Positions 18,541 through 26,366 of a stretch of DNA of 64,000 nucleotides are shown here, piece after piece (the stretch's first letter is position 1; every line of letters begins with the position of its first letter). Made by a program: the position numbers and the translations under genes. This stretch comes from Mesorhizobium shangrilense. GTDB taxonomy: Bacteria > Pseudomonadota > Alphaproteobacteria > Rhizobiales > Rhizobiaceae. The notes beneath the pieces are model-generated. The model was not told the origin of the DNA. It saw nothing but the letters and a program-made list of their open reading frames with translations, and did not search any database. The stretch is from the NCBI RefSeq assembly GCF_040537815.1, contig NZ_JBEWSZ010000002.1, forward strand, positions 124,001 through 188,000. Direction: 5' to 3'.

Positions 18541-18648
18541 TTATCCGAGCGGCGGTGGCGGCGGCGTCGACCCAGATGATGACGGCATCGCAGTGACCTG
18601 AGACAGGCATTCACGCTTAACCAATGTAGGCTTTTCGTACTTCTTCAT
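18541..18648 (-). CDS. 35-residue peptide with a lasso-type RiPP leader motif
   Basis: From ATG 18648 (GGGGTG 6 bp upstream) the peptide begins MKKYEKPTLVKRECLSQVTA and continues MPSSSGST, five Pro, LG. The N-terminal half fits the leader consensus of lasso peptides, YxxPxL followed at a distance by a penultimate Thr: Tyr4, Pro7, Leu9, Thr19. The C-terminal part has no Asp or Glu, so it could not form a lasso ring. No leader peptidase, RRE protein or cyclase genes are near. It has its own terminator. It may be an orphan RiPP precursor handled in trans, or a relative with another job. Confidence 0.6.
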   Translation of the reverse strand: MKKYEKPTLVKRECLSQVTAMPSSSGSTPPPPPLG

Positions 18649-19251
18649 GGATCACCCCGATTGTAGATGCACCTCAATGAGGAAAAAGGTGCGCTGTGTA
18701 AAGCAAGCCTGCGAACTCACCCAGAAAAGGTCCGCCACAGGCAGCGGGCAAGAGAGGTGGAGCTGGGATCAACCAGCGTATGGTCAACGAGCGGCGGCGG
18801 GTTGGTTGCGAGAGGCGGCGGACGAAATATTGTTGGTATACATCCGATATTTTGTGTCTAATATTTCGATCAAAGTAGATTCGAAGTAAAAAATAGCGGC
18901 CGACCCTTGCGGGACGCCGCCTCCATCGTCATGGTGTAGATTACGTTCTTGGCTCGTGCACCCCGGCAGTGCTCGTTCGGATGAAAGTCAATCGAAATGA
19001 AAATCGAAGTTTTGCACGTAATTGGGGTAAGTAAAAATGCAGAAGACAAGGAAGTTAAGGCAAGTGTCGATAATATTAAGAAAAGATATGAAAAAAGAAT
19101 CCGAAGCCGACAATTATTTACTCTCATCTAAACATAATCTCATTCACTAAGAGTTCTGGTACTAATAGCAAGTCAACGAAATCATTTACAGCGCTGACGC
19201 AATCAATTACTCCTTCGGCTACGCATCCCGCGAAAGTTGGAGTATACGTAG
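18649..19251. other. A+T-rich interval, no firm gene
   Basis: About 600 bp whose right two thirds (from about 18810) are clearly richer in A+T than the rest of the window. An open frame 18997-19131 on the plus strand would encode a 44-residue Lys-rich peptide (MKIEVLHVIGVSKNAEDKEV...) but has no good ribosome-binding site. A minus-strand frame 18870-19127 has a hydrophobic N-terminus but poor coding character. The interval ends where the headless lipoprotein begins. It looks like inserted or decayed foreign DNA. Confidence 0.4.
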
Positions 19252-19689
19252 TCTTTAGCTGGGTGCGCTTCGGCCAATACAATCCAGACTTCGAAGAACA
19301 CGGCAGTTGTGCAGTCGTCGGCTGCGCCGGCATGTGGTGAGATCGGCGCTGCAAGGGTTGCCCAAAAACAAGCCGCTGTTGCAACTCTCAAGGCCGGGTA
19401 CGACAGCTACATCATTGTCGACGCGGCCTCTCAAAGCAATGTCCAAGTCGTACAGACGCCGGGCACCTACAACGCGACCGCCGTTGCGAACGGCAACTAC
19501 GTAACGGCCACGACCACCTACCAGCCTGGCGTGCCAATGGTGATGGGGCACCACAGCCAGTCATTTGCCATTCGAATGTTCAAGAACGGCGAACCGGGTT
19601 CCGAGAATGCGCTTTCCGCCCGGGATGCGCTCGGACCGGATTGGCAGAACAAAATGAAAGAGGTCGTGCTGACGTGCTCAAATAGCTAG
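19252..19689 (+). pseudogene. Lipoprotein gene lacking its start and signal peptide
   Basis: The open frame starts right after a stop at 19249-19251 with SLAGCASANTIQTSKNTAVV. LAGC is a perfect lipobox, but the charged start and hydrophobic part of the signal peptide that should precede it are absent, and no start codon lies before the lipobox. The rest is intact: AAPACGEIGAARVAQKQAAV, AGYDSYIIVDA, ALGPDWQNKMKEVVLTCSNS. A GTG at 19309 could initiate only a cytoplasmic fragment. The A+T-rich DNA upstream probably replaced the 5' end. Function unknown. Confidence 0.6.
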
Positions 19690-19846
19690 GAACCCCAACG
19701 AGAACCCCGCAATCACAATCTACCGGCAGATCCCGGCTATTGCCACCTGGTCGCCTATCGAACGGCCTATGCCGCTGGGAGAAGTGGGGAAGAATATCGT
19801 CTTCCAGAAATCATAAAGCGATTTCAACAAGTTGTTGGAAGAGTTC

Positions 19847-19936
19847 TGGCGGAGAGAGCGGGATTCGAACCCGCGTTACGGTCTCCCGTAAACACACTTT
19901 CCAGGCGTGCGCCTTCAACCACTCGGCCACCTCTCC
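19847..19936 (-). tRNA. tRNA-Ser (anticodon GGA)
   Basis: The minus strand from 19936 folds as a 90-nt class II tRNA with encoded CCA. The acceptor GGAGAGG pairs with TCTCTCC. The anticodon loop is CTGGAAA with anticodon GGA on a CACGC/GTGTG stem. There is a long variable arm, and the T-arm contains GGTTCGAATCC. It decodes UCC/UCU serine codons. A tRNA gene is a common integration target, and the unusual DNA at 17-19.7 kb lies on its 3' side, but I found no duplicated 3' end that would mark an att site. Confidence 0.95.
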
Positions 19937-20299
19937 GTCCTTGCATTTTCGCTGCGGCCGGTTTCGCCGCGCGGGTTGGGGAGATGCATCTCCCTTGGGA
20001 AGCCGTTGCGGGAATTCCGCAGCGAAGGTGCCGTCAACCAACGGACATCTCTTTCCCCAGCATCTGAGCCGTCAAAGCAACAGGTGCGGGGCTCATCTAG
20101 TCGATCCCGAGCCGAATGCCAAGCCATAATGGCACTCGTCCTGCTTTGTTCGTCGCAGATGGTTTTGCGATGCCGATTTTGCCGCGCTTCCGGTGCGGTT
20201 GACGGCGAATGATGTGCACAGGCGGGGCCGCCGGGCCTGTCGTTCTTGACTTCGCGCCGGGTCGCCTGTCGACTGGACCGAGGGGGGAATTGTCCCGAG
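19937..20299. other. Intergenic region, no gene seen
   Basis: A 363-bp gap between the divergent tRNA-Ser and the DUF2569-like gene, expected to hold both promoters. I see no further RNA gene, repeat or convincing small ORF. Open frames that cross it run through the tRNA and are not credible. Confidence 0.5.
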
Positions 20300-21019
20300 A
20301 TGACGTCGACCAACCAACAGCCGGCAAGGCCGCCAGACAACGGGCTTCCCCCAGACAGCGGACTTTCCTATGTGCCGCCCGGATGGGTCGTCTTCGTCAT
20401 GGCGTGGTCGGTCTATGGCCTGGTCTCGTTCTGGCCGATGATCGGCGCCTACGATGTGCCGGACAACGTCTTCTATCTCATCTACAGCGGCCTCATCGCC
20501 AACATCGTCACCATCCTGTGGGGGCTTTATCTGCTCGGCCTCGCCTTCGGCCGTTCGGCGCGTTTCCCCCGCCACTTCACCATCTGGCAGGTTGTCACCA
20601 TCCTGTGGCTGCTGGCGCGCCAAGCCTATGTGCTGGTGACGCCGAATTTCGCCTTCTATGCCAAGGGGCTGGTCATCACCGCCATCGAAATCGCTGTCGG
20701 GCTGCTGTGCATCTATCTCCTTCGCCGCGGCTCGGGCGCCGAGCTGGTCTATTCCAGCCCGGAAACCGAAAGGCCGTCGGTGCTGCTGTCGGTGGTCGCC
20801 GCCATCCTGGGGATCATCCTTGGCGCGGCGATCGGCGCCGTTGCCGGGTTTGCCGCCGGCTCGCTGATCGCCGATGCCACCAGCATGAGCTGCTTCGAGG
20901 GTGGCTGTGGCTATTTTGCCCTGTTCATCGGGCTTGGCGGGCTGGTGATCGGCGCGATTGCTGGCGGCGTTTTCGCGGTCTGGCGCGTCAACCGGCGAAA
21001 GAAGAGGCCGGCAGCCTAG
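20300..21019 (+). CDS. Multi-pass membrane protein, DUF2569-like
   Basis: The protein has 239 residues from ATG 20300. A Pro-rich soluble start (NQQPARPPDNGLPPDSGL) is followed by about four transmembrane helices in the first 150 residues, including WVVFVMAWSVYGLVSFWPMI and IVTILWGLYLLGLAFG. Two more Gly/Ala-rich helices near the C-terminus (AAILGIILGAAIGAVAGFAA and LFIGLGGLVIGAIAGGVFAV) flank a loop with CFEGGC. The first part resembles DUF2569-type proteins, but this is a weak call. No function can be stated. Confidence 0.6.
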   Translation: MTSTNQQPARPPDNGLPPDSGLSYVPPGWVVFVMAWSVYGLVSFWPMIGAYDVPDNVFYLIYSGLIANIVTILWGLYLLGLAFGRSARFPRHFTIWQVVTILWLLARQAYVLVTPNFAFYAKGLVITAIEIAVGLLCIYLLRRGSGAELVYSSPETERPSVLLSVVAAILGIILGAAIGAVAGFAAGSLIADATSMSCFEGGCGYFALFIGLGGLVIGAIAGGVFAVWRVNRRKKRPAA

Positions 21020-21129
21020 CCTTGTCTCAAATTCGTGTGTCGTGATTGCGCACTATCCATGCGCGCACTATGTCTGGCTTCGAAACAGGCATTGAAAAGC
21101 CTGGTGATATCCCAGGGGAAAAGGTCTGG

Positions 21130-21456
21130 ATGATCCGCTTCGTTTTCCGTCTTGCAGCCATGGTTGCGCTGGCCATTTCCGTGATCATGGCGGTGCTCGA
21201 CACGACCCGCTCTGTTGCTGCGTCGGCATTGGTCATGACCCCGCTCAACGCCAGCTGGCTCGCTGTCTCGCCGGATACGCGCAGCGCGTTCGAGACTTTC
21301 GTTCGCGCCAAGACCAATCCACTGGTGTGGGATGGCGCCATCGCCTGGGTGCTCAACCAGCCCGGCTTCGCGGTGTTCGCGGTGCTTGCCTTCCTGCTCT
21401 ATACCGTCGGCTACAGGCGCGAGCGGCCCAAGGGGCAGTTCGCCCCGACCTCTTGA
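21130..21456 (+). CDS. Small two-TM membrane protein, unknown function
   Basis: The ORF encodes 108 residues from ATG 21130, chosen because AAAGG lies 5 bp before it. Two membrane helices (FRLAAMVALAISVIMAVLDT and PGFAVFAVLAFLLYTVGY) flank a soluble loop with WLAVSPDTRSAFETFVRAK and NPLVWDGAIAWVLNQ. The C-terminus is basic (RRERPKGQF). I do not recognise a named family. It may be cotranscribed with msrA, 71 bp downstream. A tandem 20-bp repeat overlaps its stop codon. Confidence 0.7.
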   Translation: MIRFVFRLAAMVALAISVIMAVLDTTRSVAASALVMTPLNASWLAVSPDTRSAFETFVRAKTNPLVWDGAIAWVLNQPGFAVFAVLAFLLYTVGYRRERPKGQFAPTS

Positions 21457-21483
21457 TTTCCCGCCCGACCTCTTGATTTCCCG
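21444..21483 (+). repeat. Tandem duplication of 20 bp
   Basis: The unit CCCGACCTCTTGATTTCCCG occurs twice in direct, exact succession (21444-21463 and 21464-21483). The first copy contains the stop codon of the small membrane protein gene, so the second is a harmless extension of the spacer before msrA. It looks like a recent slippage event. Confidence 0.9.
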
Positions 21484-21527
21484 TTTGTGATCTCCGGCAT
21501 CCCAACACAGACAGAAAGGCAGACCGC

Positions 21528-22193
21528 ATGTTCTTTCTCAGCGACATGCTGAACAAGAAGCTCAATTTGCCGAAGCCCTCGGAGGCGCTGCCGGGACGCG
21601 CCAAGGCGATGCCGACCGCCTCCAGGCATCACGTGTCGAAGAGGCCGCTCAAGGGGCCTTATCCCGAAGGGCTGGAAACGGCGATGTTCGGGCTCGGCTG
21701 CTTCTGGGGCGCGGAGCGGCTGTTCTGGCAGATCGAGGGTGTGTGGGTGACGGCGGTCGGCTTCGCCGGCGGCGTCACGCCCAACCCGACCTATCAGGAA
21801 ACCTGCACCGGCCTTACCGGTCACACCGAGGTCGTGCTCGTCGTCCATGATCCCGAGGTCGTGTCCTACGCGGAGCTGTTGAAGCTGTTCTGGGAAAGCC
21901 ACGATCCGACGCAAGGCATGCGCCAGGGCAATGATGTCGGCACCACCTATCGCTCGGCAATCTATACATTCGGGGATCGGCAATACGAGGCGGCGATCGC
22001 ATCGCGCGACGTCTACGAAGCATCCCTGCGGAGCGCCGGACGCGGCAAGATCACCACCGAGATCGCGGCAGCACCGGTGTTCTACTTTGCCGAACAAGAC
22101 CACCAGCAGTATCTGGCGAAGAACCCCCATGGCTATTGCAACATGAAGGGCACGGGCGTCGTCTGCGCGATCCCCTCCGCCATTTCGGCCTGA
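21528..22193 (+). CDS. msrA: Peptide-methionine (S)-S-oxide reductase
   Basis: This 221-residue MsrA has its catalytic Cys58 in GLGCFWGAE and the family motifs [34 protein letters not shown] and GTTYRSAIY. The C-terminal [12 protein letters not shown] provides candidate recycling cysteines. It reduces the S-epimer of oxidised methionine in proteins, using thioredoxin. An N-terminal extension of about 45 residues precedes the core, usual in rhizobial members. Confidence 0.95.
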   Translation: MFFLSDMLNKKLNLPKPSEALPGRAKAMPTASRHHVSKRPLKGPYPEGLETAMFGLGCFWGAERLFWQIEGVWVTAVGFAGGVTPNPTYQETCTGLTGHTEVVLVVHDPEVVSYAELLKLFWESHDPTQGMRQGNDVGTTYRSAIYTFGDRQYEAAIASRDVYEASLRSAGRGKITTEIAAAPVFYFAEQDHQQYLAKNPHGYCNMKGTGVVCAIPSAISA

Positions 22194-22323
22194 AGCCCTC
22201 GACAGCAGGAATTAACCGTGGCGTCGTCCCATGGCGCCATGCTTTTCCAAAAGGTCAAAATTCCGCGTGAATTTTGTTTCGGGCCGTGCCAGATTGACCG
22301 AGAGCGGGGGGAAATACACTCCT

Positions 22324-22364
22324 GCCTGACGTCGCGTGCCTGCCGGTGAACCGGGCAGTCAGGC
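22324..22364 (+). promoter_or_regulatory. Hairpin in the leader of the BMP gene
   Basis: Outer arms GCCTGAC (22324-22330) and GTCAGGC (22358-22364) are exact complements and enclose a second stem built on CCGG-TGAA-CCGG with TGC/GCA below it. It lies 40 bp before the BMP start, inside the probable 5' leader. It could modulate expression. It does not match a riboswitch class I know. Confidence 0.3.
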
Positions 22365-22404
22365 GATGCGTAACGGAAAAAATAACCGACAGGGTGTGGA
22401 TCAC

Positions 22405-23394
22405 ATGAAACGTATCGTTCTCGGCCTCTTGGCCGCAACCGCAATGGTTCTTCCGGCTTTCGCCGCGGATGTCCAGCCGGCCATCCTCTACGATCTCGGC
22501 GGCAAGTTCGACAAATCCTTCAACGAGGCGGCCTATCACGGCGCCGAGAAGTTCAAGACGGAAACAGGCACGCCCTATGTCGAGTTCGAGGTCTCCAATG
22601 CCTCGCAGCGCGAGCAGGCGCTGCGCCGCTTCGCCGAGGACGGCCACAACCCGATCGTCATGGCCGGCTTTGCCTGGGAGGATGCGCTGAAGAAGGTCGC
22701 GGCCGAATATCCCGATCTCAAATTCGCCATCATCGACGATGCCGTCGACCTGCCCAATGTCCGCTCGCTGGTATTCAAGGAGAATGAAGGTTCCTACCTC
22801 GTCGGCATCATGGCCGCGATGGCTTCCAAGTCGAAGAAGGTCTCCTTTGTCGGCGGCATGGATATCCCGCTGATCCGCAAGTTCGAATGCGGCTATGTCG
22901 GCGGCGCAAAGTCGGCAGGTGCGACCGAAGTCATCCAGAACATGACGGGCGACACGCCGGCGGCGTGGAACGACCCGTCCAAGGGCGGCGAAATCGCCAA
23001 GACGCAGATCGATCAGGGCTCCGACGTGGTCTATGCCGCCGCCGGCGGCACCGGCGTCGGCGTGCTGCAGGCGGCGGCTGATGCCGGCAAGCTTGGCATC
23101 GGCGTCGATTCCAACCAGAACGGCCTGCAGCCCGGCAAGGTGCTGACCTCGATGATGAAGCGCGTCGACGTCGCCGTCTACACCGCCTTCATGGATGGCA
23201 AGAACGGCACCTTCAAGGGCGGCCTCGAGAACCTCGGCCTCAAGGAAGGCGGCGTCGACTACGCCATGGACGATAACAACAAGGCGCTGGTGACCGACGC
23301 CATGAAGGCCGCCGTCGAAAAGGCCAAGGCCGACATCATCGCCGGCACGATCAAGGTGCACGACTACACGGCTGACAACGCCTGCCCGTATTGA
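22405..23394 (+). CDS. BMP-family nucleoside-binding protein of an ABC transporter
   Basis: The protein has 329 residues from ATG 22405 (AGGGTG upstream). The signal peptide is MKRIVLGLLAATAMVLPAFA; there is no lipobox, so the protein is a free periplasmic receptor. Family motifs include LYDLGGKFDKSFNEAAYHGA, FVGGMDIPLIRKFECGYVGG and AAGGTGVGVLQAA, with a GVDSNQN segment. BmpA/PnrA relatives bind purine or pyrimidine nucleosides. The matching ATPase and permeases begin 1.4 kb downstream beyond three unrelated genes, and the salvage enzymes in that operon support nucleosides as ligands. Confidence 0.9.
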   Translation: MKRIVLGLLAATAMVLPAFAADVQPAILYDLGGKFDKSFNEAAYHGAEKFKTETGTPYVEFEVSNASQREQALRRFAEDGHNPIVMAGFAWEDALKKVAAEYPDLKFAIIDDAVDLPNVRSLVFKENEGSYLVGIMAAMASKSKKVSFVGGMDIPLIRKFECGYVGGAKSAGATEVIQNMTGDTPAAWNDPSKGGEIAKTQIDQGSDVVYAAAGGTGVGVLQAAADAGKLGIGVDSNQNGLQPGKVLTSMMKRVDVAVYTAFMDGKNGTFKGGLENLGLKEGGVDYAMDDNNKALVTDAMKAAVEKAKADIIAGTIKVHDYTADNACPY

Positions 23395-23422
23395 TCGGCG
23401 CGGACATATAGCCATGACTTGC

Positions 23423-23454
23423 AAACCGCCGGGCGAAAGCCCGGCGGTTTTCCT
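23423..23454 (+). terminator. Strong terminator after the BMP gene
   Basis: Perfect 12-bp arms (23423-23434 and 23439-23450) around a GAAA tetraloop, ending in TTTTCC. It lies 28 bp after the stop and indicates the BMP gene is transcribed separately from the downstream ABC operon. Confidence 0.85.
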
Positions 23455-23511
23455 TTGCCGGTTCGGGCGAGGCCTTCACCTGCCCCGAGACAACAACATT
23501 CCGGGACCACG

Positions 23512-23973
23512 ATGCAGCCGACAGTCGAACCCATGACCGAGCGTGATGTCACCGCAGTCGCGCAACTGCGCCTGGCCGCCTTTTTCGAAGGAACCGGAAG
23601 AACCCTCGAAGAGGATGAGGCCGCGCTTCGCCAGTTGCTCGGCGGGGGCGCGTTCGAGGCCGCCTATGTGGCGCGGATCGGCGATGTGTTGGTCGGAACC
23701 TGCCTCATGGTCCGCCACGAGTTGGAGCCCGCGCATGATCTGACGCCGTGGCTTGCCGGGCTTGTTGTCGAGGCGGGGCATCGAGGTCGAGGAGTTGGCA
23801 TCGCGCTGGTCAGGGCGATTGAAGCCCATGCGCTAACGATGGGCGTGGAGACACTCCACCTCTACACATGGGAAGCGCGTGATTTCTACGCATCGCTCGG
23901 CTGGGACACGGTCGAGGTTTTCAGCCAGGACGGCGAAACGATGGTCCTGATGTCGCGCAAGCTCGGATCATGA
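23512..23973 (+). CDS. GNAT-family N-acetyltransferase
   Basis: The 153-residue protein starts at ATG 23512; earlier codons run through the terminator. GNAT features: an early helix (VAQLRLAAFFEGTG), strands with YVARIGDVLVGTCLM, the acetyl-CoA loop VVEAGHRGRGVGIALVRAIE and a C-terminal ARDFYASLGWDTVEVF. The acceptor is unknown. It has no operon partner; its stop overlaps that of the convergent anti-sigma-like gene by 6 bp. Confidence 0.85.
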   Translation: MQPTVEPMTERDVTAVAQLRLAAFFEGTGRTLEEDEAALRQLLGGGAFEAAYVARIGDVLVGTCLMVRHELEPAHDLTPWLAGLVVEAGHRGRGVGIALVRAIEAHALTMGVETLHLYTWEARDFYASLGWDTVEVFSQDGETMVLMSRKLGS

Positions 23974-24357
23974 TCCCCTGGCGAGATAACCGAGCACGAA
24001 AGCCGTGACGAAGGCTAGCGCCGTCAGCAGTCCACGCCGGCCGCCGAAGACGTGCAAGCCCCTTGCGTAGGGCGGGCGGGCCAGGCCACGGATCACCGGT
24101 CGTTTCAGTCCATCGGTATCCGGACCGTCCAGGTGCATCTGCGGCATCTCGGCGATGCGCCGGGTGATCAGCTTCCAACGCTCCTCGCCGTCGGACGGGC
24201 GATCGAAGACATGCATGCGTTCTGCAAGTTGCACGACCGCGTCGCGGAAAGCGGGATCGAGTTCCAGGTCCCGCTCGGCGCGTTGCCGTTCCCTGTCGTC
24301 CATCAGGCCGAGCACATAGTCGCCGGCACGTGCCATGCGGTCGCTGTCACTGGCCAT
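23968..24357 (-). CDS. Orphan anti-sigma-factor-like membrane protein
   Basis: The ORF encodes 129 residues from ATG 24357. The N-terminus (RAGDYVLGLMDDRERQRAER, then DLELDPAFRDAVVQLAERM) matches the short helical N-terminal domain of RskA-type anti-sigma-K factors. A linker of about 60 residues follows, then one transmembrane helix near the C-terminus (GLLTALAFVTAFVLGYLA). The usual large extracytoplasmic domain is missing, and no ECF sigma gene is adjacent. It may act on a sigma factor encoded elsewhere or be a shortened paralogue. Confidence 0.65.
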   Translation of the reverse strand: MASDSDRMARAGDYVLGLMDDRERQRAERDLELDPAFRDAVVQLAERMHVFDRPSDGEERWKLITRRIAEMPQMHLDGPDTDGLKRPVIRGLARPPYARGLHVFGGRRGLLTALAFVTAFVLGYLARGS

Positions 24358-24380
24358 GGCGTTGCTCCCCCTCGTAGCGC

Positions 24381-24590
24381 TCACCAGTGCGGCGGCTTGG
24401 TTATCGGCACGTCGGGCGCCGCCTGCTCCTCCAGCGCCAGGAAACGGTCGGTCAGCGCGTCGAGCTTGCGCTGCATGCGCTCGATCACCTTCCATTGCTC
24501 GGCGATCTGTCCAGACAATTCCTCGATGATCTTCTCCTGCTCGGCGGCGCGGATTTCCAGAGCCGTAAGCCGGTCGTCGGGCATGGTCAT
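24381..24590 (-). CDS. slyX: SlyX-family coiled-coil protein
   Basis: The protein has 69 residues from ATG 24590, with GAGG 6 bp upstream. It is almost entirely a heptad coiled coil (RLTALEIRAAEQEKIIEELS, then QIAEQWKVIERMQRKLDAL) and ends with the PPHW tail typical of SlyX. Function of the family is not established. It precedes the anti-sigma-like gene by 23 bp and is probably cotranscribed with it. Confidence 0.88.
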   Translation of the reverse strand: MTMPDDRLTALEIRAAEQEKIIEELSGQIAEQWKVIERMQRKLDALTDRFLALEEQAAPDVPITKPPHW

Positions 24591-24662
24591 TTCAATCCTC
24601 GGTCCTTCGCCATTCCCGTCGCGGGCGGCCATCCGTATTCCATCCGCTGCGCGGCTTCGCGA

Positions 24663-24678
24663 GCGAATTCGAATTCGC
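24663..24678. promoter_or_regulatory. Perfect 16-bp palindrome upstream of the nucleoside ABC operon
   Basis: GCGAATTCGAATTCGC is perfectly self-complementary. Immediately after it, CACATT-AGCG-AATGTG (24679-24694) forms a second dyad. They lie between divergent slyX and the ABC ATPase gene, 155 bp before the latter. They are candidate operator sites for a regulator of the nucleoside operon; no regulator gene is adjacent. Confidence 0.4.
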
Positions 24679-24833
24679 CACATTAGCGAATGTGAAGGCT
24701 TCGGCCACGTTCGAAATTGACAACCGCACGGGGATTTGTCGAGAGTGCAGCGGCTCCGGCCAATTGGCACGGGCGGAGCGTCATGCTAGGCGTTTTGACC
24801 AAGCGATAAAAAAATAAGAGTGGGACAGGCTGC

Positions 24834-26366
24834 ATGGCGCAAGCCGCAATCGAGCTGATCGGCATCAACAAGAGTTTTGGCGCCGTGCGCGCCAACCGCG
24901 ACATCAACCTGGAGATCGCACGCGGCACCATCCACGGCATTGTCGGCGAGAACGGCGCCGGCAAGTCGACACTGATGTCGATCCTCTATGGCTTCTACCA
25001 GGCCGACAGCGGCGAGATCCGCGTCGGCGGCAAGCCGGCGTCGATCAAGACACCCAATGACGCGATCGCGCAAGGCATCGGCATGGTGCACCAGCATTTC
25101 ATGCTGGTCGATAATTTCTCGGTGCTGGAAAACATCATTCTCGGCGCCGAAAGCGATGCGCTGCTCAACAAGAGCATCGCCAAGGCGCGTTCCGAACTGG
25201 AGCGCCTGGAGCGCGAATACGGGCTGGAAGTCGATCCCGATGCGATCATCGAGGAATTGCCGGTCGGCCTGCAGCAGCGCGTGGAAATCCTCAAGGCGCT
25301 CTATCGCGGCGCCGAAATCCTGATCCTCGACGAGCCGACAGGCGTTCTCACCCCGGCCGAGGCCGATCACCTGTTCCGCATCCTCAAGCAGCTGAAGGAC
25401 CAGGGCAAGACGGTGGTGCTGATCACCCACAAGCTGCGCGAGATCATGGCCATCACCGACACTGTTTCGGTGATGCGCCAGGGCACGATGGTGGCGACGC
25501 GCGAAACGAAGAAGACCACGGTCGAGGAACTGGCCGAGCTGATGGTCGGGCGGCGCGTGCTGCTGCGGGTCGAAAAGGGCGAGGCGGCGACCGGCGGCGT
25601 CAAGCTTGCGGTCAACAACCTGACGGTGAAGGACTCTCGTGGCGTCACCATGGTCGACGACGTCTCCTTCGATATTCGCGCCGGCGAGATCGTCGGCATC
25701 GCCGGCGTCGCCGGCAACGGACAATCCGAACTGCTCGAGGCGATCTCGGGAATACGGCGCGCGGTCTCTGGCTCGGTCATGCTCGACGGCAAGCCCATCG
25801 ACCTCACCGGTGCCGCCGACCCCGGCGAGCTGCGCGACCGTGGCCTCGCCCATGTGCCGGAGGACCGGCATCATGTCGGGCTGGTGCTGGCCTTCGAGGA
25901 AAACGAGAATTCGATCCTCGGCTATCACGACGACCCACGCTATTTGAAGGGGCCGTTCCTCAACATCGATGCCATCGTGGCCGATGCCAAGGACAAGATC
26001 GAGAAATACGACATCCGCCCCGGCAATCCGCGCCTGAAGACCGCCAATTTCTCCGGTGGCAACCAGCAGAAGATCGTGCTGGCACGGGAAATCGAGCAGG
26101 ATCCGGGCGTGCTGATCGTCGGCCAGCCGACACGTGGTGTCGACGTCGGCGCCATCGAATTCATCCACAAGCGCCTCATCGCCATGCGCGACCAGGGCAA
26201 GGCCGTGCTGGTGGTGTCGGTCGAACTGGATGAGATCCGCTCGCTCTCCGACCGCATCCTGGTGATGTTTGCCGGCCGTATCGTCGGCGAACGCGGCGGC
26301 GACGCGACCGAAGGCGAACTCGGGCTGCTGATGGCCGGTGTCGAGCATCAGGAGGCGGCGCAATGA
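24834..26366 (+). CDS. Nucleoside ABC transporter, double ATPase subunit
   Basis: The protein has 510 residues with two ABC domains in tandem. The first has Walker A GENGAGKST, a divergent signature (LPVGLQQRVEI) and Walker B ILILDEPTG. The second has a degenerate Walker A (GVAGNGQSE), a canonical signature FSGGNQQK and a weakened Walker B (VLIVGQPTRGVD), so it probably binds but hydrolyses poorly. This asymmetry is normal for the sugar/nucleoside (CUT2-like) class. It energises the two permeases that follow; its stop overlaps the first permease by 4 bp. Confidence 0.93.
   Translation: MAQAAIELIGINKSFGAVRANRDINLEIARGTIHGIVGENGAGKSTLMSILYGFYQADSGEIRVGGKPASIKTPNDAIAQGIGMVHQHFMLVDNFSVLENIILGAESDALLNKSIAKARSELERLEREYGLEVDPDAIIEELPVGLQQRVEILKALYRGAEILILDEPTGVLTPAEADHLFRILKQLKDQGKTVVLITHKLREIMAITDTVSVMRQGTMVATRETKKTTVEELAELMVGRRVLLRVEKGEAATGGVKLAVNNLTVKDSRGVTMVDDVSFDIRAGEIVGIAGVAGNGQSELLEAISGIRRAVSGSVMLDGKPIDLTGAADPGELRDRGLAHVPEDRHHVGLVLAFEENENSILGYHDDPRYLKGPFLNIDAIVADAKDKIEKYDIRPGNPRLKTANFSGGNQQKIVLAREIEQDPGVLIVGQPTRGVDVGAIEFIHKRLIAMRDQGKAVLVVSVELDEIRSLSDRILVMFAGRIVGERGGDATEGELGLLMAGVEHQEAAQ

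Noticed and set aside
18541..18648. Idea of a classical lasso peptide gene cluster
   Set aside because: The core lacks the ring-forming Asp/Glu, and no lasso B1, B2 or C genes are in the window.
18870..19127. Minus-strand frame with a hydrophobic start in the A+T-rich insert
   Set aside because: The hydrophobic run reflects A+T-rich DNA; no SD and no known family pattern. A real small protein cannot be fully excluded.
19847..19936. tRNA-Ser as a proven integration site
   Set aside because: No integrase gene and no second copy of the tRNA 3' end were seen within the window.
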